Assembly (NCBI GenBank): GCA_035547895.1
Contig: DASZTT010000154.1
Span: forward strand, 1 to 26,752
DNA length: 26,752 bases
Reading direction: 5' to 3'
DNA from: 66-474 sp035547895
GTDB taxonomy: Bacteria > Pseudomonadota > Gammaproteobacteria > Xanthomonadales > Rhodanobacteraceae
Part shown: positions 1 through 7,151 of the stretch, piece by piece
How the letters are laid out: the number at the start of each line of letters is the position of its first letter
Position numbering within the stretch: the first letter of the stretch is position 1
Notes under the pieces: generated by a model
The model's database searches: none
What the model was told of the DNA's origin: nothing
The model's input: only the letters and a program-made list of their open reading frames with translations
Translations under genes and position numbers: made by a program

Positions 1-934
1 CCTTGTCGAGCGCGGCGACATCGTCGGCCGGAATGCCGTGCACGCGCTCCATCGTCAGCACTTTTTCGCCGGTATGCGACCAGAAGATTTCCGGCACGTA
101 CAGGTCCGAGGAGTCCTCGAAGTTGCGGCGCAACAGGCTGGCGTTGGCGCCTTCGTTCTGCAGGTTCAACTCGTTGTGCAGGGTCTTGGCGACTTCGTTG
201 AACATGTCGCGCGGGCGGATCTTGTCGGCCTGCGGATGCCAGCGCTCCACCAGGCCGGCCAGCGCATCTAGCAACTCCAGGTTGCGCGCGATGTTCTTCG
301 CGACGTTCGGGCGCAGCACCTTGACCACGACCTCGCGGCCCATGGGGCGGGCAGCCGAAGGCTGCTCAAAATTTCCCTCTCCCTCCGGGAGAGGGTGGCG
401 CGCAGCGCCGGGTGAGGGTACGAATTCGCCAAACGCCACGCCGCGCGAGCGCGAACCTTCGCCCCTAACCCCTCTCCCGGAGGAAGAGGGGGGCAAAGAC
501 GGCAGCAGGCGTGCCGCGTGTACCTGCGCGATCGAGGCCGACGCCAGCGGCGCTTCGTCGAAGCTCGCGTACAGCTCGCCGATCGGCTTGCCCAGCGACT
601 CCTCGACGATCGCACGCGCGATCGCACCGGGGAACGGCGGCACCTGGTCCTGCAGGTGCGCGAGTTCGTCGGCGACGTCTTCGGGGATCAGGTCGCGGCG
701 GGTGGACAACACCTGCCCCGCCTTGACCCAGATCGGGCCGAGTTCGGTCAGCGCGAGGCGCAGGCGCGCACCGCGCGGCAGCGCGGCGATCCGGTTGCGC
801 GGCCGCGGCAGCAGCGCGCGCAGCCAGCGCAACGGGCGCATGCCGTGCGCTTCGTCGATCAGGTCATCGATGCGATAGCGCACCAGTACCGCGGCGACAT
901 GCACGACGCGCGGCAACAGGCGCAGCGGCGTCAT
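1..934 (-). CDS. ubiB: UbiB, ABC1/ADCK-family ATPase of ubiquinone biosynthesis (3' end beyond window)
   Basis: UbiB is a membrane-associated atypical kinase-like ATPase needed for ubiquinone biosynthesis. The first 311 residues are in the window and the frame is open to the edge. Family motifs seen: the KxGQ motif (K71-Q74), the Ala-rich nucleotide loop ASASIAQVH (131-139), the ATP-binding lysine in EVVVKVLRP (K205) and NELNLQNEGANA (from about residue 254). The N-terminal half aligns readily with remembered E. coli UbiB, except that about 55 residues (roughly 144-198) replace the three or so residues between the Ala-rich loop and the lysine strand. This extra segment is encoded by a palindromic repeat and has no stop codon. 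The start ATG overlaps the ubiJ stop as ATGA, so translation is probably coupled. Identity is secure; the effect of the insertion is unknown. Confidence 0.95.
   Translation of the reverse strand, partial: MTPLRLLPRVVHVAAVLVRYRIDDLIDEAHGMRPLRWLRALLPRPRNRIAALPRGARLRLALTELGPIWVKAGQVLSTRRDLIPEDVADELAHLQDQVPPFPGAIARAIVEESLGKPIGELYASFDEAPLASASIAQVHAARLLPSLPPSSSGRGVRGEGSRSRGVAFGEFVPSPGAARHPLPEGEGNFEQPSAARPMGREVVVKVLRPNVAKNIARNLELLDALAGLVERWHPQADKIRPRDMFNEVAKTLHNELNLQNEGANASLLRRNFEDSSDLYVPEIFWSHTGEKVLTMERVHGIPADDVAALDK
375..493. repeat. REP/BIME-like palindromic repeat inside the ubiB coding sequence
   Basis: Two facing hairpins flank a roughly 70-base centre. The left one is a perfect 9-bp stem (CCCTCTCCC at 375-383, GGGAGAGGG at 387-395), followed by a second small hairpin (GGCGC 397-401, GCGCC 405-409). 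The right one is a 7-bp stem (CCCCTCT 469-475, AGAGGGG 485-491). This CCCTCTCC/GGAGAGGG style is typical of dispersed intergenic repeats in GC-rich proteobacteria. Here it lies wholly inside ubiB, in frame. I saw no second copy in the window, so its repetitive nature is inferred from the paired-hairpin form and general knowledge of such elements. Confidence 0.8.
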
Positions 935-1587
935 GGCCGGCGATCCAGGTTCTTCACGCGCGCGGCCAGGCGCTCGGTGCGCTCACGCAACGCGTCCACG
1001 TCGTCGAGGAAGGCATTCATCTCGGCGGGCGGCACGGTCAAGCGCGCTTCGTCGCGCAACCAGTCGACGCCGTCGTCGCGCAAATGCCTTGCGCCCTGGC
1101 CGATCCATTGCGCGGCATCGTGCAGCGCGCGCGCGATCGCGGTGCCGGCCACTTCGCCGAACACCGCCGCGAACGCCGCTTCGAAATCCGGTTTGTAGTC
1201 GCGCGCGAGCTGCTGCACGCGGTGCGCCAGTTCGGCGTCACCCGCGATCTCCACCTTGCCCGCGGGGCGCGCGTCGCCGTTGCCGCGACCGAGTGCCATC
1301 GCCAGCAGGGCACCGGGCGTGGCGTTGACCTCGAAATCATTGGCGCTGCCGTCGTTGTCGGCGCCGGGCGGCGGTTCGATCTGCAGGGTGCCGTTGCGGG
1401 CGGCGATCGCGAAGGCGATTTCCGGCCCGCGCAGGTGCACCCCGATGCGGCGGCCCTCCAGCTTGCCGATCGCGGCCCGCGCATCGGAATCGAGCGCCAG
1501 CAAGCGGTTCAGGGCCAGCGTGAGGGCGAGGCCGCCGAGCCTGCGCAGCGGTTGGGGAATCCAGGCGTTCGGTTCACGTTCGGACAT
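931..1587 (-). CDS. ubiJ: UbiJ, SCP2-domain ubiquinone biosynthesis accessory factor
   Basis: UbiJ is a soluble lipid-binding accessory factor of the aerobic ubiquinone biosynthesis complex; its SCP2 domain is thought to hold the polyprenylated intermediates. The 218-residue product has an SCP2-like N-terminal part (LALNRLLALDSDARAAIGKL, then a beta-rich stretch to about residue 130) and a charged helical C-terminus ending in a coiled-coil-like segment (DDVDALRERTERLAARV). Length and layout match UbiJ (about 200 residues). I chose the ATG at 1587 because the protein then starts just before the conserved domain; the frame stays open to 1782, but that extension is low-complexity and unlike the family. 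Its stop overlaps the ubiB start by 4 bp. A TACAAT box ends 6 nt before the ATG and no Shine-Dalgarno is visible. Confidence 0.88.
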   Translation of the reverse strand: MSEREPNAWIPQPLRRLGGLALTLALNRLLALDSDARAAIGKLEGRRIGVHLRGPEIAFAIAARNGTLQIEPPPGADNDGSANDFEVNATPGALLAMALGRGNGDARPAGKVEIAGDAELAHRVQQLARDYKPDFEAAFAAVFGEVAGTAIARALHDAAQWIGQGARHLRDDGVDWLRDEARLTVPPAEMNAFLDDVDALRERTERLAARVKNLDRRP

Positions 1588-1593
1588 CCCGGA

Positions 1594-1599
1594 ATTGTA
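1594..1599 (-). promoter_or_regulatory. Possible -10 box of ubiJ-ubiB, leaderless arrangement
   Basis: On the minus strand TACAAT (5 of 6 to TATAAT) is followed by exactly six bases and then the ubiJ ATG, which would place the transcription start at or next to the A of the start codon. No convincing -35 box and no Shine-Dalgarno are visible, so this rests on the -10 match and its spacing. Confidence 0.45.
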
Positions 1600-1663
1600 G
1601 CGTCGTGCGATTAACCGCCGCCCGGCGTTGCGGCGGATGCGGCTCGCCGTTACCCTGCCGGCA

Positions 1664-1842
1664 CTCCGTCGGGGAGTAGCCGCCTTCGGCAGCGGTCGAA
1701 GGGCTCGCGTCAACACACTCGGCTGGCAGGCCGTGGCGCGGGCGATCGGACATTCGATTGTTGGAAAAGTGCTTTCCTGCACTTCTCAACGCGACAGGAT
1801 GCCAGCTGGCATCCTGTCGTGATCGGCGAGACCGACAGTTCA
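1664..1842 (+). promoter_or_regulatory. yybP-ykoY manganese riboswitch
   Basis: The two signature blocks of the Mn2+-sensing yybP-ykoY aptamer are present in order. GGGGAGTAGCCGCC (1671-1684) carries the first metal-binding loop, GTCAACACACTCGG (1709-1722) is the typical middle block, and GGCGAGACCGAC (1825-1836) carries the second loop. GTCGG next to the first loop can pair with CCGAC after the second to close the basal helix. Between the blocks lie two extra hairpins: AAGTGC/GCACTT (1767-1784) and a 28-nt perfect palindrome (1792-1819). The gene just downstream encodes a UPF0016 cation exporter, a known partner of this class. High Mn2+ would be expected to raise expression of the exporter. 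Confidence 0.93.
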
Positions 1843-1853
1843 CACGCGATGCA

Positions 1854-1900
1854 CCCGGGCCGGGACGCGCGTGCGGATTGTCGTGCACCCGGCCCCGGAG
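1854..1900 (+). promoter_or_regulatory. Predicted Shine-Dalgarno-masking hairpin (riboswitch expression platform)
   Basis: GGGCCGGG (1857-1864) is perfectly complementary to CCCGGCCC (1888-1895). Past one mismatch, 1854-1855 can pair with 1897-1898, the first bases of the GGAG Shine-Dalgarno at 1897-1900. There is no T-run, so translational control is more likely than termination. This is inferred from base pairing only. Confidence 0.5.
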
Positions 1901-1906
1901 ATTGCC

Positions 1907-2464
1907 TTGCAAGCCTTCCTCGTTTCACTCGGTGCGGTCGCGCTGGCGGAGATCGGCGACAAGACCCAACTGCTGTCGCTGGTGTTCGCGGCCAAGTTCC
2001 GCAAACCGTGGCCGATCTGCGCGGGCATCCTGGCCGCGTCGCTGCTCAGCCATGCGATCGCCGCCGAAGCGGGCGCATGGCTGGCGCACTGGATGACGCC
2101 CGCAGTGCAGCGCTGGTTGATCGGCCTGTCCTTCCTTGCAGTTGCCGCATGGGCACTGCTGCCGGAAAAGGCCGAGCCGCTCGATGCGCCGTCCCGTCCA
2201 GGCCACGGCGTTTTCGTCGCCACCGTGATCGCGTTCTTCCTGGCCGAACTCGGCGACCGGACGCAAATCGCGACCGTCGTGCTGGGTGCGCATTACCACC
2301 CGCTGTGGCAGGTGATCGCCGGCAGCACCGCCGGCATGCTGGTCGCGAACGTGCCGGTGGTGTTCCTCGGCGCGCGCTTCGCGGCGCGATTGCCGCTGCG
2401 AGCCACGCGGCTTGCCGCGGCGGCGCTGTTCGCGGTGCTGGGAATATGGATTCTGTTGCGCTGA
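1907..2464 (+). CDS. UPF0016/GDT1-family (TMEM165-like) manganese exporter
   Basis: This inner-membrane transporter family (MneA of Vibrio, Mnx of cyanobacteria, human TMEM165) exports Mn2+ or exchanges Ca2+/Mn2+ for protons. The 185-residue product has two homologous three-helix halves. Each starts with the signature E-x-G-D-(K/R)-T motif: EIGDKT at 15-20 and ELGDRT at 114-119, whose acidic residues form the cation site. A hydrophilic loop (about 86-100) joins the halves. I chose TTG at 1907 because GGAG lies 6 nt upstream and the protein then begins just before helix 1. The in-frame GTG at 1871 has no ribosome-binding site and falls inside the predicted hairpin. The riboswitch upstream supports manganese as substrate. 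It is convergent with trmL. Confidence 0.9.
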   Translation: MQAFLVSLGAVALAEIGDKTQLLSLVFAAKFRKPWPICAGILAASLLSHAIAAEAGAWLAHWMTPAVQRWLIGLSFLAVAAWALLPEKAEPLDAPSRPGHGVFVATVIAFFLAELGDRTQIATVVLGAHYHPLWQVIAGSTAGMLVANVPVVFLGARFAARLPLRATRLAAAALFAVLGIWILLR

Positions 2465-2578
2465 ACCGCCGTCGTGAAAAGCCGGGCCACGGATGGTGGC
2501 TCCATGGGCTGATCTCCGAAGATACGAAGAGTGAGCTTCTCGATCCTTGATCGAAACAGCGATCACGGACGACGGCAA

Positions 2579-3043
2579 TCAGATTGCTCCCGGAAAACCC
2601 AGCTGCCGCCACGCCTCGTACACCGCGACCGCCACCGCGTTGGAAAGATTGAGGCTGCGGTTCCCGGGCTGCATCGGCAAACGCAGGCGCTGCGATTCCG
2701 GAACGGATGCCAGCACCACATCCGGCAGGCCACTGGTCTCGCGGCCGAACAGCAATGCGTCGCCGTCGGCGAAGCACGTCTCGGTGTAGCGGCGCGTTGC
2801 GGAGCTGGTGAAAGCGAACACGCGGGGGCGCTGCAGGAATGCCATGCAAGCATCGAGGTCGTCGTGTGCCGTCACGTCGACGAACTCGTGGTAATCGAGT
2901 CCCGCGCGGCGCAACTTGGCGTGGTCCAGCTCGAACCCGAGCGGACGAATCAGGTGCAGCGACGCCCCGGCGTTCGCGCACAGCCGGATCACATTGCCTG
3001 TGTTGGGCGGAATTTCGGGTTGAAACAGGATGACGTGCAACAT
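2579..3043 (-). CDS. trmL: TrmL, tRNA (cytidine/uridine-34-2'-O)-methyltransferase
   Basis: TrmL methylates the ribose of the wobble nucleotide in tRNA-Leu isoacceptors using S-adenosylmethionine. The 154-residue protein is a minimal SPOUT (trefoil-knot) enzyme of the usual length. The three family motifs are visible: NTGNVIR (14-20), LLFGRETSGLP (97-107) and SLNLSNAVAVAVYE (130-143), the last two forming the knotted SAM pocket. It is preceded by GATAAT exactly 6 nt before the ATG, with only a weak GGCGGG between, so the mRNA may be leaderless. It is transcribed away from the small ORF at 3127-3222 with a gap of 83 bp and is probably monocistronic. No alternative function is likely. Confidence 0.95.
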   Translation of the reverse strand: MLHVILFQPEIPPNTGNVIRLCANAGASLHLIRPLGFELDHAKLRRAGLDYHEFVDVTAHDDLDACMAFLQRPRVFAFTSSATRRYTETCFADGDALLFGRETSGLPDVVLASVPESQRLRLPMQPGNRSLNLSNAVAVAVYEAWRQLGFPGAI

Positions 3044-3049
3044 CCCGCC

Positions 3050-3055
3050 ATTATC
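3050..3055 (-). promoter_or_regulatory. Possible -10 box of trmL, leaderless arrangement
   Basis: GATAAT on the minus strand (5 of 6 to TATAAT) ends six bases before the trmL ATG, the same spacing as for ubiJ and ubiE. No clear -35 box is seen. Confidence 0.4.
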
Positions 3056-3126
3056 GCCTCGCGCAGCGCAGCCATCCGGTGTGCCCCGGAGTTTTCTGCG
3101 CCACGATCACCGGCGCAAGCTTGAAA

Positions 3127-3222
3127 TCAATGCGCGTGGATCAGGAACGCACACACCCCGAACACCACCACCAGGGCCGTCATCGCGTACAAGCTGCGCA
3201 ATACGAACGTTTCGGCTTTCAT
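3127..3222 (-). CDS. Small single-span membrane protein, unknown function (31 aa)
   Basis: This short frame encodes a basic N-terminus (MKAETFVLRSLYAM), one hydrophobic span (TALVVVFGVCAFLI, about residues 15-28) and a short HAH tail. I do not recognise it. Support comes from a strong Shine-Dalgarno (AGGGGGC, about 5 nt before the ATG), a positive-inside topology and a gap of about 350 bp with no other gene. A hairpin (TGCCGGG/CCCGGCA, 3243-3260) lies just upstream of the Shine-Dalgarno. It might be the end of the SDR transcript or a regulatory structure, as there is no T-run. The ORF could be a membrane microprotein that binds a larger complex, or spurious. The rest of the gap (3261-3395) shows nothing I can assign. 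Confidence 0.5.
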   Translation of the reverse strand: MKAETFVLRSLYAMTALVVVFGVCAFLIHAH

Positions 3223-3395
3223 GTTGCCCCCTGCCGTCACCATGCCGGGACGCCCCGGCAGGGGAAACGAAGCATCGCGTGTGCCACGGGTCACGGGGAA
3301 TTGAAAGCAATTGCAAAGTGTTGTCGTGGATCACGCTACGGCAGCAGAGCGGATCACACCGGCAACGCTCTCTCTCTGCAAGCGTACGACAACCC

Positions 3396-4094
3396 TCACC
3401 AGGGCAATTCGGCACCGTCGTGGGCCAGGAATTTTCCGGCGTCGCGCGCCTGGGCGTGCTCGATCAGGCCGAGCAATGCGTGCGCGGAATCCGCCGGCGC
3501 GAGCGTGGCGCCGCTGCCACCCATTTCGGTCCGGATCCAGCCGGGATGCGCGGCGAGCACCACGATCCCGCGCGGCGTGAGTTCCGCCGCAAGCCTTTTG
3601 ACGGCCATGTTCAGGGCCGCCTTGCTCATCGCGTAACTCAGGGTGCGGAACCCCGACGCCTGCGCGATCGAGGCGAGCTGGGTGGTGATGCACAACACCC
3701 GCGGCTTGTTGCCCAGCGCCAGCAGGGGTGCCAGCGCCTGCGTGATCAGCAACGGTGCCGTGGCGTTCACCGCAAAACTTTCCGCCAGCGATTCCGGCTT
3801 GACGTTGCCGAAGCGTTCGCCCGACACCAGGATTCCGGCGTTGTTGATCAGCAGGTCGACGCGTTGCAGGTAACGTGCCGCGACCTGCGGCAACTTGCCG
3901 ATCGCGGCCGGATTGGCCACGTCCAGTGCGTGGATCGCGAGTCGGTCGCCGTGCGCCGCCGCCAGCGCGTCCAGCACCTTGGCTTGCGACGGATTGCGGC
4001 AGCACGCCAGCACGCGCGCGCCGCGTTCCAGCAACTGGGTGACGAAGGCCAACCCTAGCCCGCGATTGGCGCCGGTGATCAGGCAACGCTGCAT
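3396..4094 (-). CDS. Short-chain dehydrogenase/reductase (C-factor-like SDR)
   Basis: This 232-residue protein is a classical-size SDR, a cytoplasmic NAD(P)-dependent oxidoreductase with a Rossmann fold. Motifs seen: the cofactor-binding TGANRGLG (7-14), NNAG (84-87), a catalytic Ser at about 142, and YAMSK (154-158) giving the Tyr-Lys pair. A PGWIRTEMGG segment follows, and the ending FLAHDGAELPW resembles proteins annotated as C-factor or CsgA-like SDRs. The substrate cannot be told. The start ATG has AGGGA about 9 nt upstream. It diverges from the M16 protease gene across 126 bp, so the two promoters share that gap. Confidence 0.85.
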   Translation of the reverse strand: MQRCLITGANRGLGLAFVTQLLERGARVLACCRNPSQAKVLDALAAAHGDRLAIHALDVANPAAIGKLPQVAARYLQRVDLLINNAGILVSGERFGNVKPESLAESFAVNATAPLLITQALAPLLALGNKPRVLCITTQLASIAQASGFRTLSYAMSKAALNMAVKRLAAELTPRGIVVLAAHPGWIRTEMGGSGATLAPADSAHALLGLIEHAQARDAGKFLAHDGAELPW

Positions 4095-4156
4095 GGCCGT
4101 TTTCCCTGGCTTTTGCCGAGTGTAAACCCGCCGCCGCCGAGGGTGCCTTCCAGCCG

Positions 4157-4185
4157 TTGCTTTATCTCCGATGCCCGGCTACGGT
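4157..4185 (+). promoter_or_regulatory. Likely sigma70-type promoter of the M16 protease gene
   Basis: TTGCTT (4157-4162), a 17-base spacer and TACGGT (4180-4185) give a reasonable -35/-10 pair with ideal spacing, 35 bases before the chosen ATG. Each box has two mismatches to consensus. Confidence 0.45.
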
Positions 4186-4220
4186 TCGGCGACAACTCAA
4201 CGTCCGGGGGAGGGCTTCAG

Positions 4221-7061
4221 ATGCGTACGCATTGGCTGGCGTGGTTGGCAGTATTCGGAATCACCGTCCTCGCAGGCGCGGCCCAGGCCGCGGACACGGG
4301 CAACAAGATCGACATTCCCTACACCCGTTTCACCTTGCCCAACGGCCTCACCGTGGTGGTCAGCGAAGACCACAAGGCGCCGATCGTGGCGGTGAGCGTG
4401 TGGTACCATGTGGGCTCGGGGTACGAGCCCGAAGGCAAGACGGGCTTCGCGCATCTGTTCGAGCACCTGATGTTCTCGGGGTCGGAGAACCACAAGGGCA
4501 GCTACTTCAAGCCATTCGAACTGGTCGGCGCCACCGGGATGAACGGCACGACTTGGCTGGATCGCACCAACTATTTCGAGACCGTGCCGACTACCGCGCT
4601 CGACATGGCGTTGTGGATGGAGTCCGACCGCATGGGCCACCTGCTCGGCGCGATCGGCCAGAAGGAACTCGACACCCAGCGCGGCGTGGTGCAGAACGAA
4701 AAGCGCCAGGACGAGAACCAGCCCTATGGCCGGGTCTATGAAAACATCCAGGCCAACGTCTTCCCGGCCGATCATCCCTATCACCACGACACGATCGGTT
4801 CGATGGCGGACCTGAATGCCGCCTCGCTCGGCACCGTGAAACAGTGGTTCCGCGATTACTACGGCGCGGCCAACACCACACTGGTGCTGGTCGGCGACAT
4901 CACGCCGGCGCAGGCGCGCGAGAAGGCCATGAAGTATTTCGGCGACATCCCGGCGGGCCCACGGGTGCCGCGGCCGCAGGCGTGGGTCGCACCGAACACG
5001 AAGTCGTCCAGCGGCACGATGACCGACAACGTCGCGCAAATTCGCATCTACCGCGAGTGGAACACGCCCGGACTCGATGCGCCCGGCAACGACCGGCTGA
5101 TGCTGGACCTCGCCACGCAGGTGCTGGGCGGCAGCAAGACCTCGCGCCTGTACCAGCGCCTGGTCTACAAGGACAAGCTGGCCGACGATGTCTCGGTCTA
5201 CAACATGACGTTCGAACTGGCCAGCATGACGATGCTGCAGGTGGACGTGAAGAAGGGCGTCGATCCGGCCAGGGTCGATGCCGCGATCGCCGATGAATGG
5301 CAGAAATTCCTCAAGGACGGACCGAGCGCGGATGAACTGAAGCGCGCGCAGACCACCTACCAGGCTTCCACGATCCGCGGGCTGGAGCAGATCGGCGGCT
5401 TCTCCGGCAAAGCCGTGACGCTGGCCGAGGGCCAGGTCTATCGCGGCGACCCGGGCGCGTGGAAGAAGGACTACGACGTCACCATGGCGGCGACACCGGC
5501 CGAGGTGAAAGCCGCTGCCGACAAGTGGCTCTCGCAGGGCGACTACACGCTCACCGTGGTGCCGGGCAAGGTGGACGCCAAGGACATGGCCACCGAAGCC
5601 GGTCGCGCCGCGATCCCCGGGCGTCCGGCCAACCAACTCTCGCCCAAGGGTGATTACAAGGTCACCAGGAGCGACGTCGACCGCAGCAAGGGCGTGCCGC
5701 AGGTGACGGCGTTCCCCGACCTCAGTTTCCCGAACCTGCAGCGTGGCAAGTTGAAGAACGGCATCGAAGTGGTGCTGGCCGAACGCCACTCGATCCCGGT
5801 GGTGCAGGTCGAGGCGCTGTTCGACGCGGGCTACGCTGCGGACCAGGGCCGCAAGCTCGGCACGTCCAGCTTCACGATGGGCATGCTCGACGAGGGCACC
5901 AAGGATCTCGACTCGGTCGAAATCGCCAAGCGCAAGCAGCGGCTCGGCGCCGAGATCGCGACCGGTTGCGACCTCGATACCTGCAACGCATGGATGAGTG
6001 CGCTGGACGACAACCTCGCCGATTCGCTGGCGCTGTATGCCGACATCGTGCGCAACCCGGCATTCCGCGATGCAGACGTGTCGCGCCTGCGCGGGCAGTG
6101 GCTGGCCGGCATCGCGCAGGAGAAGACCCAACCGACCGCGCTCGCACTGCGCCTGCTGCCGCCGATCCTGTACGGCAAGGGCAACGCGTACGCGATTCCG
6201 TTCACCGGCTCGGGCACGGAAGACTCGATCAAGTCGTTGACTACGGCCGACATGCACGGCTTCGTGCACGACTACATCCGTCCCGACAACATGAAGATCC
6301 TGGTCGCGGGCGACACCACGCTGGCCAAGATCATTCCGCAGCTCGAAAAGGTGTTCGGCGACTGGAAGGCGCCGGCGACGCCGGTTCCGCCGAAGAACCT
6401 GGCCAAGGTGGAATATCCGGCCCAGTCCAGCGTGTACCTGGTGAATCGTCCTGGCGCGCAGCAATCGGTGATCATCGCCGGCCTGGTTGCGCCGTCGACC
6501 AAGGCGCCCAACGATCTCGAGATCGGCACCATGGACAGCGCGTTCGGCGGCACCTTCACCTCGCGCCTCAACATGAACCTGCGCGAGGACAAGCACTGGG
6601 CGTACGGCGCCTTCAGCTTCAGTCCGAGTGCGATCGGCCAGCGCCCGTTCCTGATGTACGCGCCGGTTCAGACCGACAAGACCGCGCCATCGGCGGAGGA
6701 AGTGCTGAAGGAAGCGCGGGCGGTGATCGGCGACAAGCCGCTCACCGACACGGAGATCCAGAAGATCAAGGACAACGACATCCGCCGCATGCCGGGCCAG
6801 TACGAAACCTCGCGGGCGGTGTTGTCGGCGGTCGCCGGCATCGTCACGTACGACCGGCCGGACGACTACGTGCAAACCTTGAAGGGGCGCATCGAAGCCC
6901 AGAAGGACGCCGACGTCAATGCGGCGGCCCGGGAAGTGATCCATCCGGGCCAACTGACCTGGGTGATCGTCGGCGACCTGTCGAAGATCGAGAAGCCGGT
7001 GCGCGCGCTGAACCTGGGCGAAGTCCACGTGATCGACGCGGACGGCAATCCGGTGAAGTGA
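4221..7061 (+). CDS. Secreted M16 family zinc metalloprotease, two-domain (pitrilysin/PqqL-like)
   Basis: This is a 946-residue periplasmic protease with a cleavable signal peptide (hydrophobic core LAWLAVFGITVLAG, cleavage near AQA at about 23). The N-terminal M16 half has the inverted zinc motif HLFEH (78-82) and the downstream zinc ligand E160 in VVQNEKR. The second half, from about residue 500, repeats the fold without the zinc motif: the matching segment reads LGTSSFTMGMLDEGT. This active-plus-inactive pairing is usual for M16 proteins that enclose and cut unfolded peptides. It ends with the conserved LREDKHWAYGAF region and a C-terminal lobe. I chose ATG 4221 for the strong GGGGGAGGG about 6 nt upstream and the signal peptide; the frame is open further upstream. 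It is monocistronic, ending at a strong terminator. Confidence 0.93.
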   Translation: MRTHWLAWLAVFGITVLAGAAQAADTGNKIDIPYTRFTLPNGLTVVVSEDHKAPIVAVSVWYHVGSGYEPEGKTGFAHLFEHLMFSGSENHKGSYFKPFELVGATGMNGTTWLDRTNYFETVPTTALDMALWMESDRMGHLLGAIGQKELDTQRGVVQNEKRQDENQPYGRVYENIQANVFPADHPYHHDTIGSMADLNAASLGTVKQWFRDYYGAANTTLVLVGDITPAQAREKAMKYFGDIPAGPRVPRPQAWVAPNTKSSSGTMTDNVAQIRIYREWNTPGLDAPGNDRLMLDLATQVLGGSKTSRLYQRLVYKDKLADDVSVYNMTFELASMTMLQVDVKKGVDPARVDAAIADEWQKFLKDGPSADELKRAQTTYQASTIRGLEQIGGFSGKAVTLAEGQVYRGDPGAWKKDYDVTMAATPAEVKAAADKWLSQGDYTLTVVPGKVDAKDMATEAGRAAIPGRPANQLSPKGDYKVTRSDVDRSKGVPQVTAFPDLSFPNLQRGKLKNGIEVVLAERHSIPVVQVEALFDAGYAADQGRKLGTSSFTMGMLDEGTKDLDSVEIAKRKQRLGAEIATGCDLDTCNAWMSALDDNLADSLALYADIVRNPAFRDADVSRLRGQWLAGIAQEKTQPTALALRLLPPILYGKGNAYAIPFTGSGTEDSIKSLTTADMHGFVHDYIRPDNMKILVAGDTTLAKIIPQLEKVFGDWKAPATPVPPKNLAKVEYPAQSSVYLVNRPGAQQSVIIAGLVAPSTKAPNDLEIGTMDSAFGGTFTSRLNMNLREDKHWAYGAFSFSPSAIGQRPFLMYAPVQTDKTAPSAEEVLKEARAVIGDKPLTDTEIQKIKDNDIRRMPGQYETSRAVLSAVAGIVTYDRPDDYVQTLKGRIEAQKDADVNAAAREVIHPGQLTWVIVGDLSKIEKPVRALNLGEVHVIDADGNPVK

Positions 7062-7085
7062 ATCCCCGCGTTTTCGGCAAACACG

Positions 7086-7117
7086 GAGCCCCTCCGCACG
7101 CGAGGGGCTCTTTTTTT
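7086..7117 (+). terminator. Rho-independent terminator after the M16 gene
   Basis: An 8-bp perfect stem (GAGCCCCT 7086-7093, AGGGGCTC 7103-7110) is followed at once by seven Ts. It starts 25 bases after the M16 stop codon. Confidence 0.92.
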
Positions 7118-7139
7118 CGAGCATGGCGCAAAGTCGCCC

Positions 7140-7145
7140 TAGAAT
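7140..7145 (+). promoter_or_regulatory. Possible -10 box of ubiE, leaderless arrangement
   Basis: TAGAAT (5 of 6 to TATAAT) ends six bases before the ubiE ATG. No Shine-Dalgarno is present between them, and the preceding terminator means ubiE needs its own promoter here. The -35 region is poor. Confidence 0.5.
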
Positions 7146-7151
7146 GTCGGC

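Noticed and set aside
1871..1906. GTG start for the UPF0016 gene
   Set aside because: No Shine-Dalgarno and the codon lies within the predicted hairpin; TTG at 1907 has GGAG at 6 nt and fits the family N-terminus.
2465..2578. Terminator between the UPF0016 gene and trmL
   Set aside because: Only a short GCCAC/GTGGC stem near 2482-2496 without a T-run; not convincing.
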